A stretch of 38,901 bases of DNA from JAAZNF01 sp964561025 (GTDB lineage: Bacteria; Myxococcota; B64-G9). The stretch spans positions 1 through 38,901 of the forward strand of contig CAZLNM010000040.1 of NCBI GenBank assembly GCA_964561025.1, in the 5' to 3' direction. The notes beneath the pieces are model-generated. The model had not been told where the DNA came from. It saw nothing but the letters and a program-made list of their open reading frames with translations, and made no database searches. Position numbers and translations under genes: made by a program. Positions 31,708 through 38,901 of this stretch are shown in pieces (the first letter of the stretch is position 1; each line of letters opens with the position of its first letter).

Positions 31708-33648
31708 ATGGCTTTGTGTATGATGGCGTCCATGGGAAGCAAGCTCCGGGTCGCCTACCTCCAACTTCCGGTCATCGACTTTTGCTATGACTACCGGGAC
31801 GCCGATCATCCGCTCGCCGGCGGCTACCTGGCGGCGTACGCCCTCGCGCGCGGGGTGAGGCACGAGCCCGTCTTCCTGCCGCACAAGATCACCTCCTTCG
31901 GCTCCGACCCCGTCATCGTGGAGCACCTGCTTTCTGTGAGGCCGGACGTCATCGTCTGCACTCTTTCGCTGTGGAACCTGGAGCGCACCCTCGCGATAGT
32001 CGCAGGGGTGAAGCGAGCCCGCCCCGAGATCATCGCCCTGGCCGGCGGGCCTGAGGCCGCGCCGGGGTTCGAGGAGCGCAACCCCCGGCATCCCTTCGAC
32101 TGGGTGTGCAGCGCCGGTGAAGGCGAGGCGGCCTTTGCAACCATGCTGCGGATCATCTCGGCGCGCCGGAAGATCAGGCCAGAAGACGCAAGACGCGCAT
32201 GTACCGCCGCCCCCGCCGACCTGGAGGCGCTACCCTCGCCCTACCTGGAGGGCATCCTTCCCCTGGCCCCCGACCGCTCGCTGTGGATAGAGACCATGCG
32301 AGGGTGCCCGTTTCGCTGCGGCTTCTGCTTCTACGGAAAGTCTCAATCGCGGCTGCGCCGCTTTTCCCCGGACTGGCTGCGGCGGCACCTCGCGTATGCC
32401 CACAAGAAGCGCGCCACCGAGATCTACCTGCTCGATCCCTCCTTTCAGATCCTTCCCGGCCTGGAAGCGCGGCTCGAGGACATCGCCCGCTTCAACCGGG
32501 GCATCCCCCTGCACACCGAGGCGGGGGTGGAAAAGATCGACGCCCGACTGGCCGCGGCGTTCGCCCGGGCCGGTTTTCGCTCGCTGGAGACGGGGTTGCA
32601 GAGCATTCACCCCGAAGTGCTGCGCCGGGTCAATCGCCGGGCGAACCCCAAGTCATTCGCGCATGGCGGAAGGCTGCTCAAGGAGCGGGGCATCGAACTC
32701 TGGGTGGACATCATCCTCGGCCTCCCCGGCGATACGCCGCGGGGTTTTCTTGAGACGGTGGATTTCCTGGCGGAGAACGATCTCGCCGCGGAGACCAACG
32801 TCTATCCGCTCCTTTTGCTTCCAGGCACCTCGCTCAGGCAACAGGCGACGAGGCTCGGCCTCCGTTATCAGCGCCAGCCGCCCTACCAGGTGGAGTCCAC
32901 GCCGGGCTTCTCCATCGCATCTTTCAGAGAGACAGTGGCCCGGGCGGAAGACCGGCTCGGCCAGGACATCTTTCCCTTGCACCTGCCCGAGCTGTCTTTT
33001 TCGCAGGCGGAGCGTGGTCTCATCGGAACGGTCGAGGTGGATCTCGACAAGTGGCCACAGGCCGGTTTGAGCGACCGGCAGATCAGAAGACTCTCGCAGT
33101 GCCCGGTGTTTCTGCTTCATTCGAGTGAACGAATACCGTGGGAGAAGGTGCGCGCCTGGGGGCGCTGGCAAAAGAAGGCGCTCCCACGCCTGATGCCGTT
33201 TTGGGGGGTGCGGGCGGAACGGCCGTTTTCCCTGCGCGAGTTGCAAGGTACGCTGGCCGAGTTGCACGACGCGGGCTCGTACCAGGCCCGTCTCTATGCG
33301 CTCGCTCCCGATGCGTACCTGCGCCTTTCCTGCCGGCCGTTCATACTCTCTAGCTGTGCGACTGATCCCGACTTCTGGCTGGAGGCGAACGAGATTCTTC
33401 CGGTAATCCGAATGACCCGCACGACGCCGCTTACCGAGGCCACCGGACTGCTCTTGCGGCTGCCGGTCTTCTGGAAAACGTCACACCCGGTGGCACAGGA
33501 TACGCTGGCTACGCTGGCCGCTCTTTTCCGCGGACGGGAGGCGGAGCTTCTCTTCTCTTCTTACGAGAACCAGCGGCGCTGGGCACGACTCTGCGATCTC
33601 CCCGAGCCGGCCACGCCGTTGCGACGGATCCGCCTGCCTGAACGGTAG
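31708..33648 (+). CDS. B12-binding-domain radical SAM protein
   Basis: The protein has about 646 residues, with an N-terminal cobalamin-binding-type Rossmann domain (about 13-150; LRVAYLQLP, RPDVIVCTLSLWN, IIALAGGPEAAPG). A radical SAM domain follows, with the cluster motif Cys200-x3-Cys204-x2-Cys207 in RGCPFRCGFCFYGK. Further radical SAM features are IYLLDPSF, SLETGLQSIHPEVLRRVNR and WVDIILGLPGDT. A C-terminal region of about 200 residues is unassigned. Class members methylate unactivated carbons or rearrange rings; no substrate can be named. The start is uncertain: ATG at 31708, 31720, 31723 or 31732 and TTG at 31657 share the frame and none has a good ribosome-binding site. Flanked by repeats C and D. 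Confidence 0.87.
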   Translation: MALCMMASMGSKLRVAYLQLPVIDFCYDYRDADHPLAGGYLAAYALARGVRHEPVFLPHKITSFGSDPVIVEHLLSVRPDVIVCTLSLWNLERTLAIVAGVKRARPEIIALAGGPEAAPGFEERNPRHPFDWVCSAGEGEAAFATMLRIISARRKIRPEDARRACTAAPADLEALPSPYLEGILPLAPDRSLWIETMRGCPFRCGFCFYGKSQSRLRRFSPDWLRRHLAYAHKKRATEIYLLDPSFQILPGLEARLEDIARFNRGIPLHTEAGVEKIDARLAAAFARAGFRSLETGLQSIHPEVLRRVNRRANPKSFAHGGRLLKERGIELWVDIILGLPGDTPRGFLETVDFLAENDLAAETNVYPLLLLPGTSLRQQATRLGLRYQRQPPYQVESTPGFSIASFRETVARAEDRLGQDIFPLHLPELSFSQAERGLIGTVEVDLDKWPQAGLSDRQIRRLSQCPVFLLHSSERIPWEKVRAWGRWQKKALPRLMPFWGVRAERPFSLRELQGTLAELHDAGSYQARLYALAPDAYLRLSCRPFILSSCATDPDFWLEANEILPVIRMTRTTPLTEATGLLLRLPVFWKTSHPVAQDTLATLAALFRGREAELLFSSYENQRRWARLCDLPEPATPLRRIRLPER

Positions 33649-33655
33649 AAAACCC

Positions 33656-33676
33656 GGGGCCTGTCCCCATTGTAAC
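33656..33676. repeat. Dispersed repeat, copy D
   Basis: The core GGGGCCTGTCCCC (33656-33668) is followed by ATTGTAAC, close to AATGTAAC of copy B. It begins 8 nt after the radical SAM stop codon and is preceded by GAAAACCC. Confidence 0.72.
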
Positions 33677-33754
33677 CACAAGATAAAATTGATAAATTTC
33701 ATAAAACGGTGGTGCCGGCTGCCCAGTTCATGACAGTATTTTTTTCATCCTTGG

Positions 33755-33774
33755 GTGAAACATCTGGGTTTCAC
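33755..33774. repeat. 7-bp inverted repeat in the 33.65-33.92 kb intergenic region
   Basis: GTGAAAC and GTTTCAC are separated by 6 nt. It is not followed by a T-run on either strand, so it is more likely a protein site or chance than a terminator. The rest of this 268-nt gap is AT-rich, with repeat copy D and a candidate promoter. Confidence 0.4.
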
Positions 33775-33800
33775 GACGCCCTGATGAAAAGTGTAACAAT

Positions 33801-33829
33801 TTGAAAAACATGCATATACCAAATAGACT
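33801..33829 (+). promoter_or_regulatory. Promoter of the EGF-like lipoprotein gene
   Basis: TTGAAA (33801-33806) and TAGACT (33824-33829) are exactly 17 nt apart and about 90 nt before the start at 33917. Both boxes match four or more consensus positions. Confidence 0.5.
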
Positions 33830-33916
33830 TGATGGCACCTGGTTTGCAGATACGGCAGCGCGTATGCCCGAGAAGCGACAGGTGAACGGTCGGACGCCAA
33901 AGGAGGTATTGGCCCA

Positions 33917-35104
33917 ATGAGAGGAAGCCATTTTCTCACCATCTGCATTCTTGCCGCCATGTTTTTCGTAGCTTGTGGTGGAAGCAACACCTCTGACGAC
34001 CCGTGCAAAGGCCAGGATTGTTCCGGCCATGGCACCTGCGCCGTCGTCGGCGGCACGAAGGCGGTATGCATATGCGAGGACGGATACCATCCCGTCGGCG
34101 ACACCACCTGCGCCTCCGACGAGCCAAAGCACGAGATCGGCTGCACCGGAGAGGCCGACTGCCCGGACGGGATCTGCGACTTCGAAACCGGCGATTGCCT
34201 TCCAAAGACGAGCGGCGAGTGCAAGAACCCGCCATCCGAAGGCGGAGACATCGAGATCGGAAAAGGCTGCGGCAAATACGGCGACACGGTGCACGCCTGC
34301 GGGGCCGGGCTGGTGTGCGTTCCCTACGGCCGGCTGCTCAATGCTACGACCGGAAAATACGACACCATCGAGGAGACCCCCCTGGGGCTCGGGCTGTCGG
34401 GCATCTGTCAGAAGGCCTGCGACCCGTGCCAGGGCTGCAATCAGGGGAGCTGCATCCGCCTCCCCGAAGGCGGCGGCTTCTGCGCCGAAGGAAACCTCCT
34501 CAAAGAAAACGAGCGGTGCGCGGACAACCTCGGCTTCATCGGCCTTTGCGCCGCCGGGCTCTCTTGCCGGCGAACCTACACGGGCGGCGCGCAAGACCCC
34601 GATCGTTACTGCGTGATGTATTGCACCCCGAAAGAGCAACAGTACTGGACCGACAAGGGCACGGGGTTCGCCAGCGCCTCCCTGGCCGACGAATGTGAAG
34701 CCGGCGAAGTGTGCGTCGAGGCCGAGGCGAGCGTCATCGGCAACTTCTACACCTGCCGGGCGGGGACATTGACCGAAACCGGGAAGGTCTGCGGCAAGGG
34801 TTTTGAACAAAACTGGTGCCCCTATCCGATCATCTGCGACAACCAGCAGATCGGAACTGCGGGCGGGGTGCTGGTCGTACCCGGCGTGTGCAGCCCGCAG
34901 CTCACCGAGTGCGCCGCCGGCGCCTGCCCGGCCAATACCCACTGCCGCGAGACGGTGTACATCTACAACGGCACGAAGTCGTTCGTGTGCGTCGCCGAGC
35001 ACGCGCTACCGCGCGAGGCCATCTGCGCCGAGGACCTCGATTGCCAGAGCGGCCTCACCTGCAAGCAGCATCCCACGGTGCAAAACGTAAAGACCTGCCA
35101 ATGA
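33917..35104 (+). CDS. Cys-rich lipoprotein with EGF-like module
   Basis: The 395-residue product begins with a signal peptide and lipobox FVAC (Cys20). I count 42 cysteines, which must form many disulfides, so it is an exported, probably surface-bound protein. Residues about 29-58 form an EGF-like module (CKGQDCSGHGTC, CICEDGYHPVGDTTC). Later segments repeat the CTGEADCPDGIC and CAEDLDCQSGLTC pattern common in Myxococcota lipoproteins. AGGAGG lies 11 nt before the ATG. The stop overlaps the next gene as ATGA, so the two are coupled. The role is unknown; adhesion or substrate binding is a guess. Confidence 0.82.
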   Translation: MRGSHFLTICILAAMFFVACGGSNTSDDPCKGQDCSGHGTCAVVGGTKAVCICEDGYHPVGDTTCASDEPKHEIGCTGEADCPDGICDFETGDCLPKTSGECKNPPSEGGDIEIGKGCGKYGDTVHACGAGLVCVPYGRLLNATTGKYDTIEETPLGLGLSGICQKACDPCQGCNQGSCIRLPEGGGFCAEGNLLKENERCADNLGFIGLCAAGLSCRRTYTGGAQDPDRYCVMYCTPKEQQYWTDKGTGFASASLADECEAGEVCVEAEASVIGNFYTCRAGTLTETGKVCGKGFEQNWCPYPIICDNQQIGTAGGVLVVPGVCSPQLTECAAGACPANTHCRETVYIYNGTKSFVCVAEHALPREAICAEDLDCQSGLTCKQHPTVQNVKTCQ

Positions 35105-36351
35105 AAAATGCCCATCACCCAAGGAAGCGACTCCCGGCTGCGGCCGCCCTGGCGGCGATCATCCTTTGCGGCTGCCATGGCGGCAGCATCGGCCCCGGCG
35201 AGAAGGACGGCGAGGTGATCACTCCTGACGCCGGCCTGGACGCGGGGGACGGCGCCGACGGGACCGGAGACACCGCCGCCGATGGCGACGGCCACATCAC
35301 CGTCGACTACGACCTCCCGGCCGACAACGACAACCCCTTCGATTACCCCATCTGGCACCCCGAGGCCCGCTGGGCAAAGGATCCGGTGCGGGTGGTGGGC
35401 GCCGGCACCTTCGGCTTTCTCGACGGACGGGCAGACGAGATCATGAGCTACGGCCACGCCGTCACCACCTCGCCCATCGCCTACCTTCCCGGCAACGGGC
35501 CCTATGGGCTCACCATGTACGAGCCGCACAGCGAGCGACACATGCTGGTGGCTGGCGCCTCGCGCGGCTGCTTCGACGGCCCTATCGGCCGGGCCCGCCT
35601 GGGCGGCTTCGATTACAGCCACCGCGCCCGTTCGGCCCGCTCCCCCTCGGGCCGGTACTTCTACTGGACCGAGCCGTACTGCAACCACGCCCTGCGCCGG
35701 CTGGACCTGGCGGAGCAGCAAGTCATCACCCTGACCCTCCCCTACTCCGGGATCAGCGGCATGGCCGGGGCGGAGGGCGACGACATCGTGATCGTCTTTC
35801 GGGACCGCCTGGCCTTCCTGGACGGCCAGGGCCAGCTCCACGGCGAGGTCTCGCTCGACGTCCAGGTGGACCCCTACAACGTCACCTTCCCCCTCAAGGT
35901 GGCCTACGACGACGTTCACCGGCGAGCCTACTGCTCGGTCTATGGCAGCGCGCGCTGGTACGTCTGGTACTGGGACGCGAGCGACGGCTCGTTTCACGGC
36001 GTGCTGCCGAAGGCGCAGGACGGCGAACCCACCCGCGAGATGAACGAGTGCGGCCCGTTTACGGGCACCAAGCTCTACGGCGAGATGGGGTACGTCTTCT
36101 TCCACCGGGACGACCCGGAGCGGCGGTTTCTCTACGTCTCGCCCATCGACACCAACACCTTCTTCCGGCTGGACATGGCCGAGCAGTGGGTGTGGGGCGC
36201 TTCGCAAGAAGCGGACGGCGTGCGCTTCATCGACTCCGGCAAGCCCAAGCAGTTCGAGGGTTACACCTGGATGAGCCTCGACGGAAACATCGAGACCAAC
36301 GTCATGTTCTGGAACGGCGAGCGCCTCATCCACTACCGCCGCGTGCGCTAG
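35101..36351 (+). CDS. Lipoprotein with NHL-like beta-propeller
   Basis: The 416-residue product starts at ATG 35101, overlapping the previous stop as ATGA; the longer open frame upstream lies inside that gene. A signal peptide ends in LCGC (Cys25), followed by an Asp/Gly/Ala-rich spacer (TPDAGLDAGDGADGTGDT). The body has NHL- or SMP30-like repeats: CFDGPIGRARLGGF, SPSGRYFYWTEPYCNHALRRLDL, DDVHRRAYCSVYG and RRFLYVSPIDTNTFFRLDM. Several aromatic-rich strands fit a beta-propeller. Such domains bind ligands or carry sugar- or lactone-hydrolase activity, but no catalytic residues are evident here. The next gene starts 15 nt after the stop. Confidence 0.78.
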   Translation: MKNAHHPRKRLPAAAALAAIILCGCHGGSIGPGEKDGEVITPDAGLDAGDGADGTGDTAADGDGHITVDYDLPADNDNPFDYPIWHPEARWAKDPVRVVGAGTFGFLDGRADEIMSYGHAVTTSPIAYLPGNGPYGLTMYEPHSERHMLVAGASRGCFDGPIGRARLGGFDYSHRARSARSPSGRYFYWTEPYCNHALRRLDLAEQQVITLTLPYSGISGMAGAEGDDIVIVFRDRLAFLDGQGQLHGEVSLDVQVDPYNVTFPLKVAYDDVHRRAYCSVYGSARWYVWYWDASDGSFHGVLPKAQDGEPTREMNECGPFTGTKLYGEMGYVFFHRDDPERRFLYVSPIDTNTFFRLDMAEQWVWGASQEADGVRFIDSGKPKQFEGYTWMSLDGNIETNVMFWNGERLIHYRRVR

Positions 36352-36365
36352 CGCGGAGCAAACCC

Positions 36366-37607
36366 ATGAAATACTCGTTTTTGTACCTCTTGCTGATGGC
36401 GGCACCGGCGCTGGCACAGACTTCGTTTTCCGAGGAACGCTTGCTCCCGGTGCAGCCCGACCGGGACGCCTACCTTCCGCACGCGGCCGCGGGCGGCGAC
36501 GGATTCCTGGTGGTGTGGCAGTCGGGACGATTTTCGAGCGGAGACCTGCGCGGCGGGCTCAAGCCGCTCGCCGCCGCGGACGTTACGGGTCTGCGCCTCG
36601 ACAAGAACGGCGTGCCGCGGGAGAGCGCCCCGCTGATCATCTCCGTTGCACCCGACATGCAGACCAACCCCCGCGTGGCCTTCGGCGGGGGCGTGTTTCT
36701 GGTAGTGTGGCAGGACATGCGCGCCGGGCGCGACTGGGACGTCTTCGGCGCGCGGGTGAACGAGGCCGGAGAGGTCCTGGATCCCCAGGGTATCGAGATC
36801 GCCTCCGGCGTGGGGAACCAGGCCCTGCCCGAGGTGGTGTTCAACGGGGAGGACTTCCTCGTGGTCTGGCAAGACTTCCGCTCCGGCAAGAACTACGAGC
36901 TTTTCGGCGCCCGGGTCACCACCGCGGGCGTGGTGCGCGAGCCGCAAGGGGCATCGCTCGACTCCGACCTGGCCCACTCGGCACACCTCATCACGCCGGC
37001 CCTGGCCTCGCCCGCGACGGGGAAGGCCTTCGTGCTCTATGGCGTGATGGTGTGGTCGGGCGCGGCGGGGAGCACGCCGCCGGCGCGGGGATTGTTCCTC
37101 GACGGCATCGCACCGGACGGGCGCACGTCTTACCAGGAGACCGGCTACGGCCCGGGCCGCAACGCCGTGCCCATCGCGCTCGCGGCCGGCGCGGGAGGCT
37201 TTCTCGCCTTGTGGAGGACCGACGCCACCGCCGGCCGGGGGGATGCCCCGAACGCCGGGAACGCCATGACGCTGGACAGCGCCGGACAGGTGGTCAAGCG
37301 CTTCTTCATCGGTGGCGCGGAGAAGCGCATCCAGTCGCCGGGTGCCTGTTTCGACGGGACGAGGTTCCGGGCGGTGTGGCAGGAGACCGACACCTCGCAA
37401 GTGCCCTACCAATTGGTCCGCACCTCGGCGGTGAATGCCGCTGGCGATCTGGTCGAGGCCGCGCTGACGCTCTCCGGGGATGCCGGCAAGCCCGCGGCCG
37501 CGCCGCAGGTGGCCTGTATGGGCGATGGAACGGTGCTGGTGGTGTACGAGCGCCACCCGGACCGGGCCGACACCCCCATCGCAATCGCGGTACGACTCGG
37601 GACCTGA
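36366..37607 (+). CDS. Secreted repeat protein, probable beta-propeller
   Basis: The 413-residue product has a cleavable signal peptide (MKYSFLYLLLMAAPALAQ) with no lipobox. It carries about six units of roughly 50-60 residues centred on GxxFLVVWQxxR: GDGFLVVWQSGR, GGVFLVVWQDMRAGRDWDVFGARV, GEDFLVVWQDFRSGKNYELFGARV, GGFLALWRTD, TRFRAVWQETD and GTVLVVYERH. Each is followed by an Ala/Gly-rich turn such as VNEAGEVLDPQG. Periodicity and strand content suggest a propeller. Similar repeats are common in exported myxobacterial proteins of unknown role. GGAG lies 9 nt before the ATG. It converges with the phosphoesterase gene, 3 nt between stops. Confidence 0.8.
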   Translation: MKYSFLYLLLMAAPALAQTSFSEERLLPVQPDRDAYLPHAAAGGDGFLVVWQSGRFSSGDLRGGLKPLAAADVTGLRLDKNGVPRESAPLIISVAPDMQTNPRVAFGGGVFLVVWQDMRAGRDWDVFGARVNEAGEVLDPQGIEIASGVGNQALPEVVFNGEDFLVVWQDFRSGKNYELFGARVTTAGVVREPQGASLDSDLAHSAHLITPALASPATGKAFVLYGVMVWSGAAGSTPPARGLFLDGIAPDGRTSYQETGYGPGRNAVPIALAAGAGGFLALWRTDATAGRGDAPNAGNAMTLDSAGQVVKRFFIGGAEKRIQSPGACFDGTRFRAVWQETDTSQVPYQLVRTSAVNAAGDLVEAALTLSGDAGKPAAAPQVACMGDGTVLVVYERHPDRADTPIAIAVRLGT

Positions 37608-37610
37608 GCC

Positions 37611-38901
37611 CTACTTGACCTTTACAGTGATCTCGTGGATGTCCGTGCCGCTGCCAGCGCTGGCCCGGGCGCGCAGAGTGGTATTTCCCGCCAGACCAGG
37701 AAGTGTCAGCTCGACCTGGTACACGTGGTCCCGCAACCGAGCCATCTCGACCCAGGGCCCGTCGCCGAGCTGAACCTCCACCTTGCTGATCCCGCCCGGC
37801 GCGAAGGCCAGGGCCCGGACGGTGACGGAGGCCGCGGCAGGCAGCTCGCCGGCATGGGGATTGACGCCCGCCAGCGCGGCGTCGGCGGGCGAGGTGATCA
37901 TCGTGACGGGCCAGGTGGGGCTGGATGAAAGCTGGACCAGCCGCACTGCGGGCCCGGTGGTGTCCAGGGACACGAGCGAGTAGGTGGTGGGGCTGGTCTT
38001 TCCCAGGCTGGGGCCCATGACATGCAGCGTCCGGCCCAGCCAGCCGATCTCGGCCCGGTGGGTGTGGCCGCACAAGTAGATCAGCGCGCCAGCGCGATCG
38101 ATGATCTGCTGCATGGAGTCTGCTCCCAGCCTGAGTTGCTCGAGACCCAGCATGGGATGATGCGCGGCGACGATGGAGAAGCGGCTGTCGGAGGTGTCGC
38201 TGTCGATGAGGCTCACAAGCTGCGCGGCCTGGGCCGAGCCCAGGATGCCGGCGATGTTGACGGCGTTCATGGTAGAGTCGGCGGTGTCTACCCGCACCGC
38301 CCGGACCGGGCCGGCCGTGGTGCTGAGGTGGGTCAGGCCAAAGAAGCCGCCGCCGGCCCTTCCCGTCCAGGAACTGGCGATGAAGGGCTGGCCGTCTCCG
38401 CTCTTCTTGTCGTGGTTGCCGGGGATCTCGAAGTACTGCGGGTAGGGCGGAGCGCCGGCCGCGGCGTCCTGGTACAGCAGCCACTGGTAGCTGGAGCCAT
38501 CGTCGGTCTCGTCCCCGGTGTTGATGGCGGCCACGGGTTCGATGGCGGGAACGACCGTACTGAAGAAGGCAGTGGTGAGAGAGGCGGCCACAGCGCTTTC
38601 ACCAAAGTGGCAATCGGTGATGTGCAGAAACCAGATGGGCAGCCCGTCCCCGCTGGTGTCGGCGGCGCAGGCCAGGCCCTCGGGGTGGTATCCCGCATCG
38701 CACTCGCACCTGGCCGCGCCCTGCTCCGCGACACAGCGGCCGTGGCCGGAACAGGCGACGCCATCGCAAGGTTCCGGATCGTCGGGCAAGCAATTGAGAT
38801 CGACAGGATGATAACCGGGTTCGCAAGCGCAACGGGGCTGGTCGTTCCCGTCCAACTCGCAACTTCCGTGCCCGGAGCAGGTGACGCCATCACAGGGTTC
38901 G
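37611..38901 (-). CDS. EGF-bearing metallophosphoesterase, TMEM62-like (5' end missing)
   Basis: The frame is open to the right edge, so the start lies outside; 429 residues are visible. At least two EGF-like modules lead (CDGVTCSGHGSC, CDGVACSGHGRC with CDAGYHPEG). A calcineurin-like phosphoesterase domain follows, with all five metal motifs: ITDCHFG, INTGDETDDG, IPGNHDKK, VAAHHPM and LCGHTHRAE. The C-terminal part (WPVTMITSPADA, VTVRALAFAPGGISKVEVQL, DGPWVEM, YQVELTLPGLAGNTTLRARA) matches the Ig-like region of animal TMEM62. Export is inferred from the disulfide-rich modules. The substrate is unknown. The EGF modules are very like the one in the lipoprotein at 33.9 kb. Confidence 0.88.
   Translation of the reverse strand, partial: EPCDGVTCSGHGSCELDGNDQPRCACEPGYHPVDLNCLPDDPEPCDGVACSGHGRCVAEQGAARCECDAGYHPEGLACAADTSGDGLPIWFLHITDCHFGESAVAASLTTAFFSTVVPAIEPVAAINTGDETDDGSSYQWLLYQDAAAGAPPYPQYFEIPGNHDKKSGDGQPFIASSWTGRAGGGFFGLTHLSTTAGPVRAVRVDTADSTMNAVNIAGILGSAQAAQLVSLIDSDTSDSRFSIVAAHHPMLGLEQLRLGADSMQQIIDRAGALIYLCGHTHRAEIGWLGRTLHVMGPSLGKTSPTTYSLVSLDTTGPAVRLVQLSSSPTWPVTMITSPADAALAGVNPHAGELPAAASVTVRALAFAPGGISKVEVQLGDGPWVEMARLRDHVYQVELTLPGLAGNTTLRARASAGSGTDIHEITVKVK

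Noticed and set aside
31279..33648. Modified-peptide (RiPP) biosynthesis locus
   Set aside because: The small gene codes for a lipoprotein with a signal peptide and lipobox, there is no recognition-element domain, protease or exporter, and the radical SAM lacks a SPASM-type Cys-rich tail.
33755..33774. Rho-independent terminator
   Set aside because: The 7-bp stem has no T-run on the 3' side in either direction.
34963..36417. 484-codon minus-strand frame opposite the NHL-like lipoprotein gene
   Set aside because: The opposite strand has signal peptide, lipobox, start-stop coupling and aromatic-rich propeller strands; this frame has none of these.

Overview
This is a GC-rich (about two-thirds G+C by eye), gene-dense stretch of a bacterial chromosome. 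It looks like the former Deltaproteobacteria, most likely Myxococcota or a close relative. Reasons: Cys-rich EGF-like lipoproteins, Asp-Ala-Gly-rich 'DAG' linkers, CsgG/PEGA and AMIN-amidase proteins, lipoproteins with EF-hand-like repeats, and the conserved order xerD / M50 protease / trpS / scpA / scpB. A run of ten N inside scpB marks an assembly gap, so this is draft or metagenome-derived sequence. The lineage is inferred from gene content only.

From about 0.3 to 29.06 kb every gene lies on the minus strand. In transcription order (right to left): ygeY-like and ygeW-like genes and a TyrA-like/cytidylate kinase fusion (29.06-25.1 kb); rpsA with its own promoter, then an HU/IHF gene, a HIT protein and ychF (24.85-21.1 kb); a secreted unknown, mutS, an AMIN/amidase_3 cell-wall hydrolase and xerD (20.9-14.0 kb); an M50 protease, trpS, scpA, scpB, a HEAT-repeat lipoprotein and a TPR/tandem cNMP-binding protein (13.8-6.2 kb); a tRNA-Val(CAC) with promoter and terminator; then a five-gene operon of CsgG/PEGA protein, NAD-dependent epimerase, TPR lipoprotein, argS and SPOR protein (5.86-0.33 kb) behind a near-consensus sigma70-type promoter. 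Six gene junctions in the window are 4-nt ATGA or GTGA overlaps, indicating translational coupling. A truncated plus-strand gene with EF-hand-like repeats lies at the left edge.

From 29.2 kb the layout becomes accessory in character: more AT-rich intergenic DNA, mixed strands and single genes. There is an AAA/DUF4143 ATPase behind a near-perfect 18-bp inverted repeat, a ComEA-like protein, a small Cys-rich lipoprotein and a B12-binding radical SAM enzyme. The last two sit among three copies of a GGGGCCTGTCCCC repeat. The right end (33.9-38.9 kb) is a cluster of exported proteins: a 42-cysteine EGF-like lipoprotein, an NHL-like lipoprotein, a secreted propeller-like protein and, convergently, an EGF-bearing metallophosphoesterase with a TMEM62-like C-terminus.

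The most interesting points are the TyrA-like/Cmk fusion whose TyrA half seems to have lost its catalytic histidines, the ygeY-ygeW pair, the four-copy repeat family, the exported EGF/propeller/phosphoesterase cluster, and a frame correction across the scpB gap. No intergenic stretch exceeds 300 bases. I see no CRISPR array, rRNA gene or complete insertion sequence.
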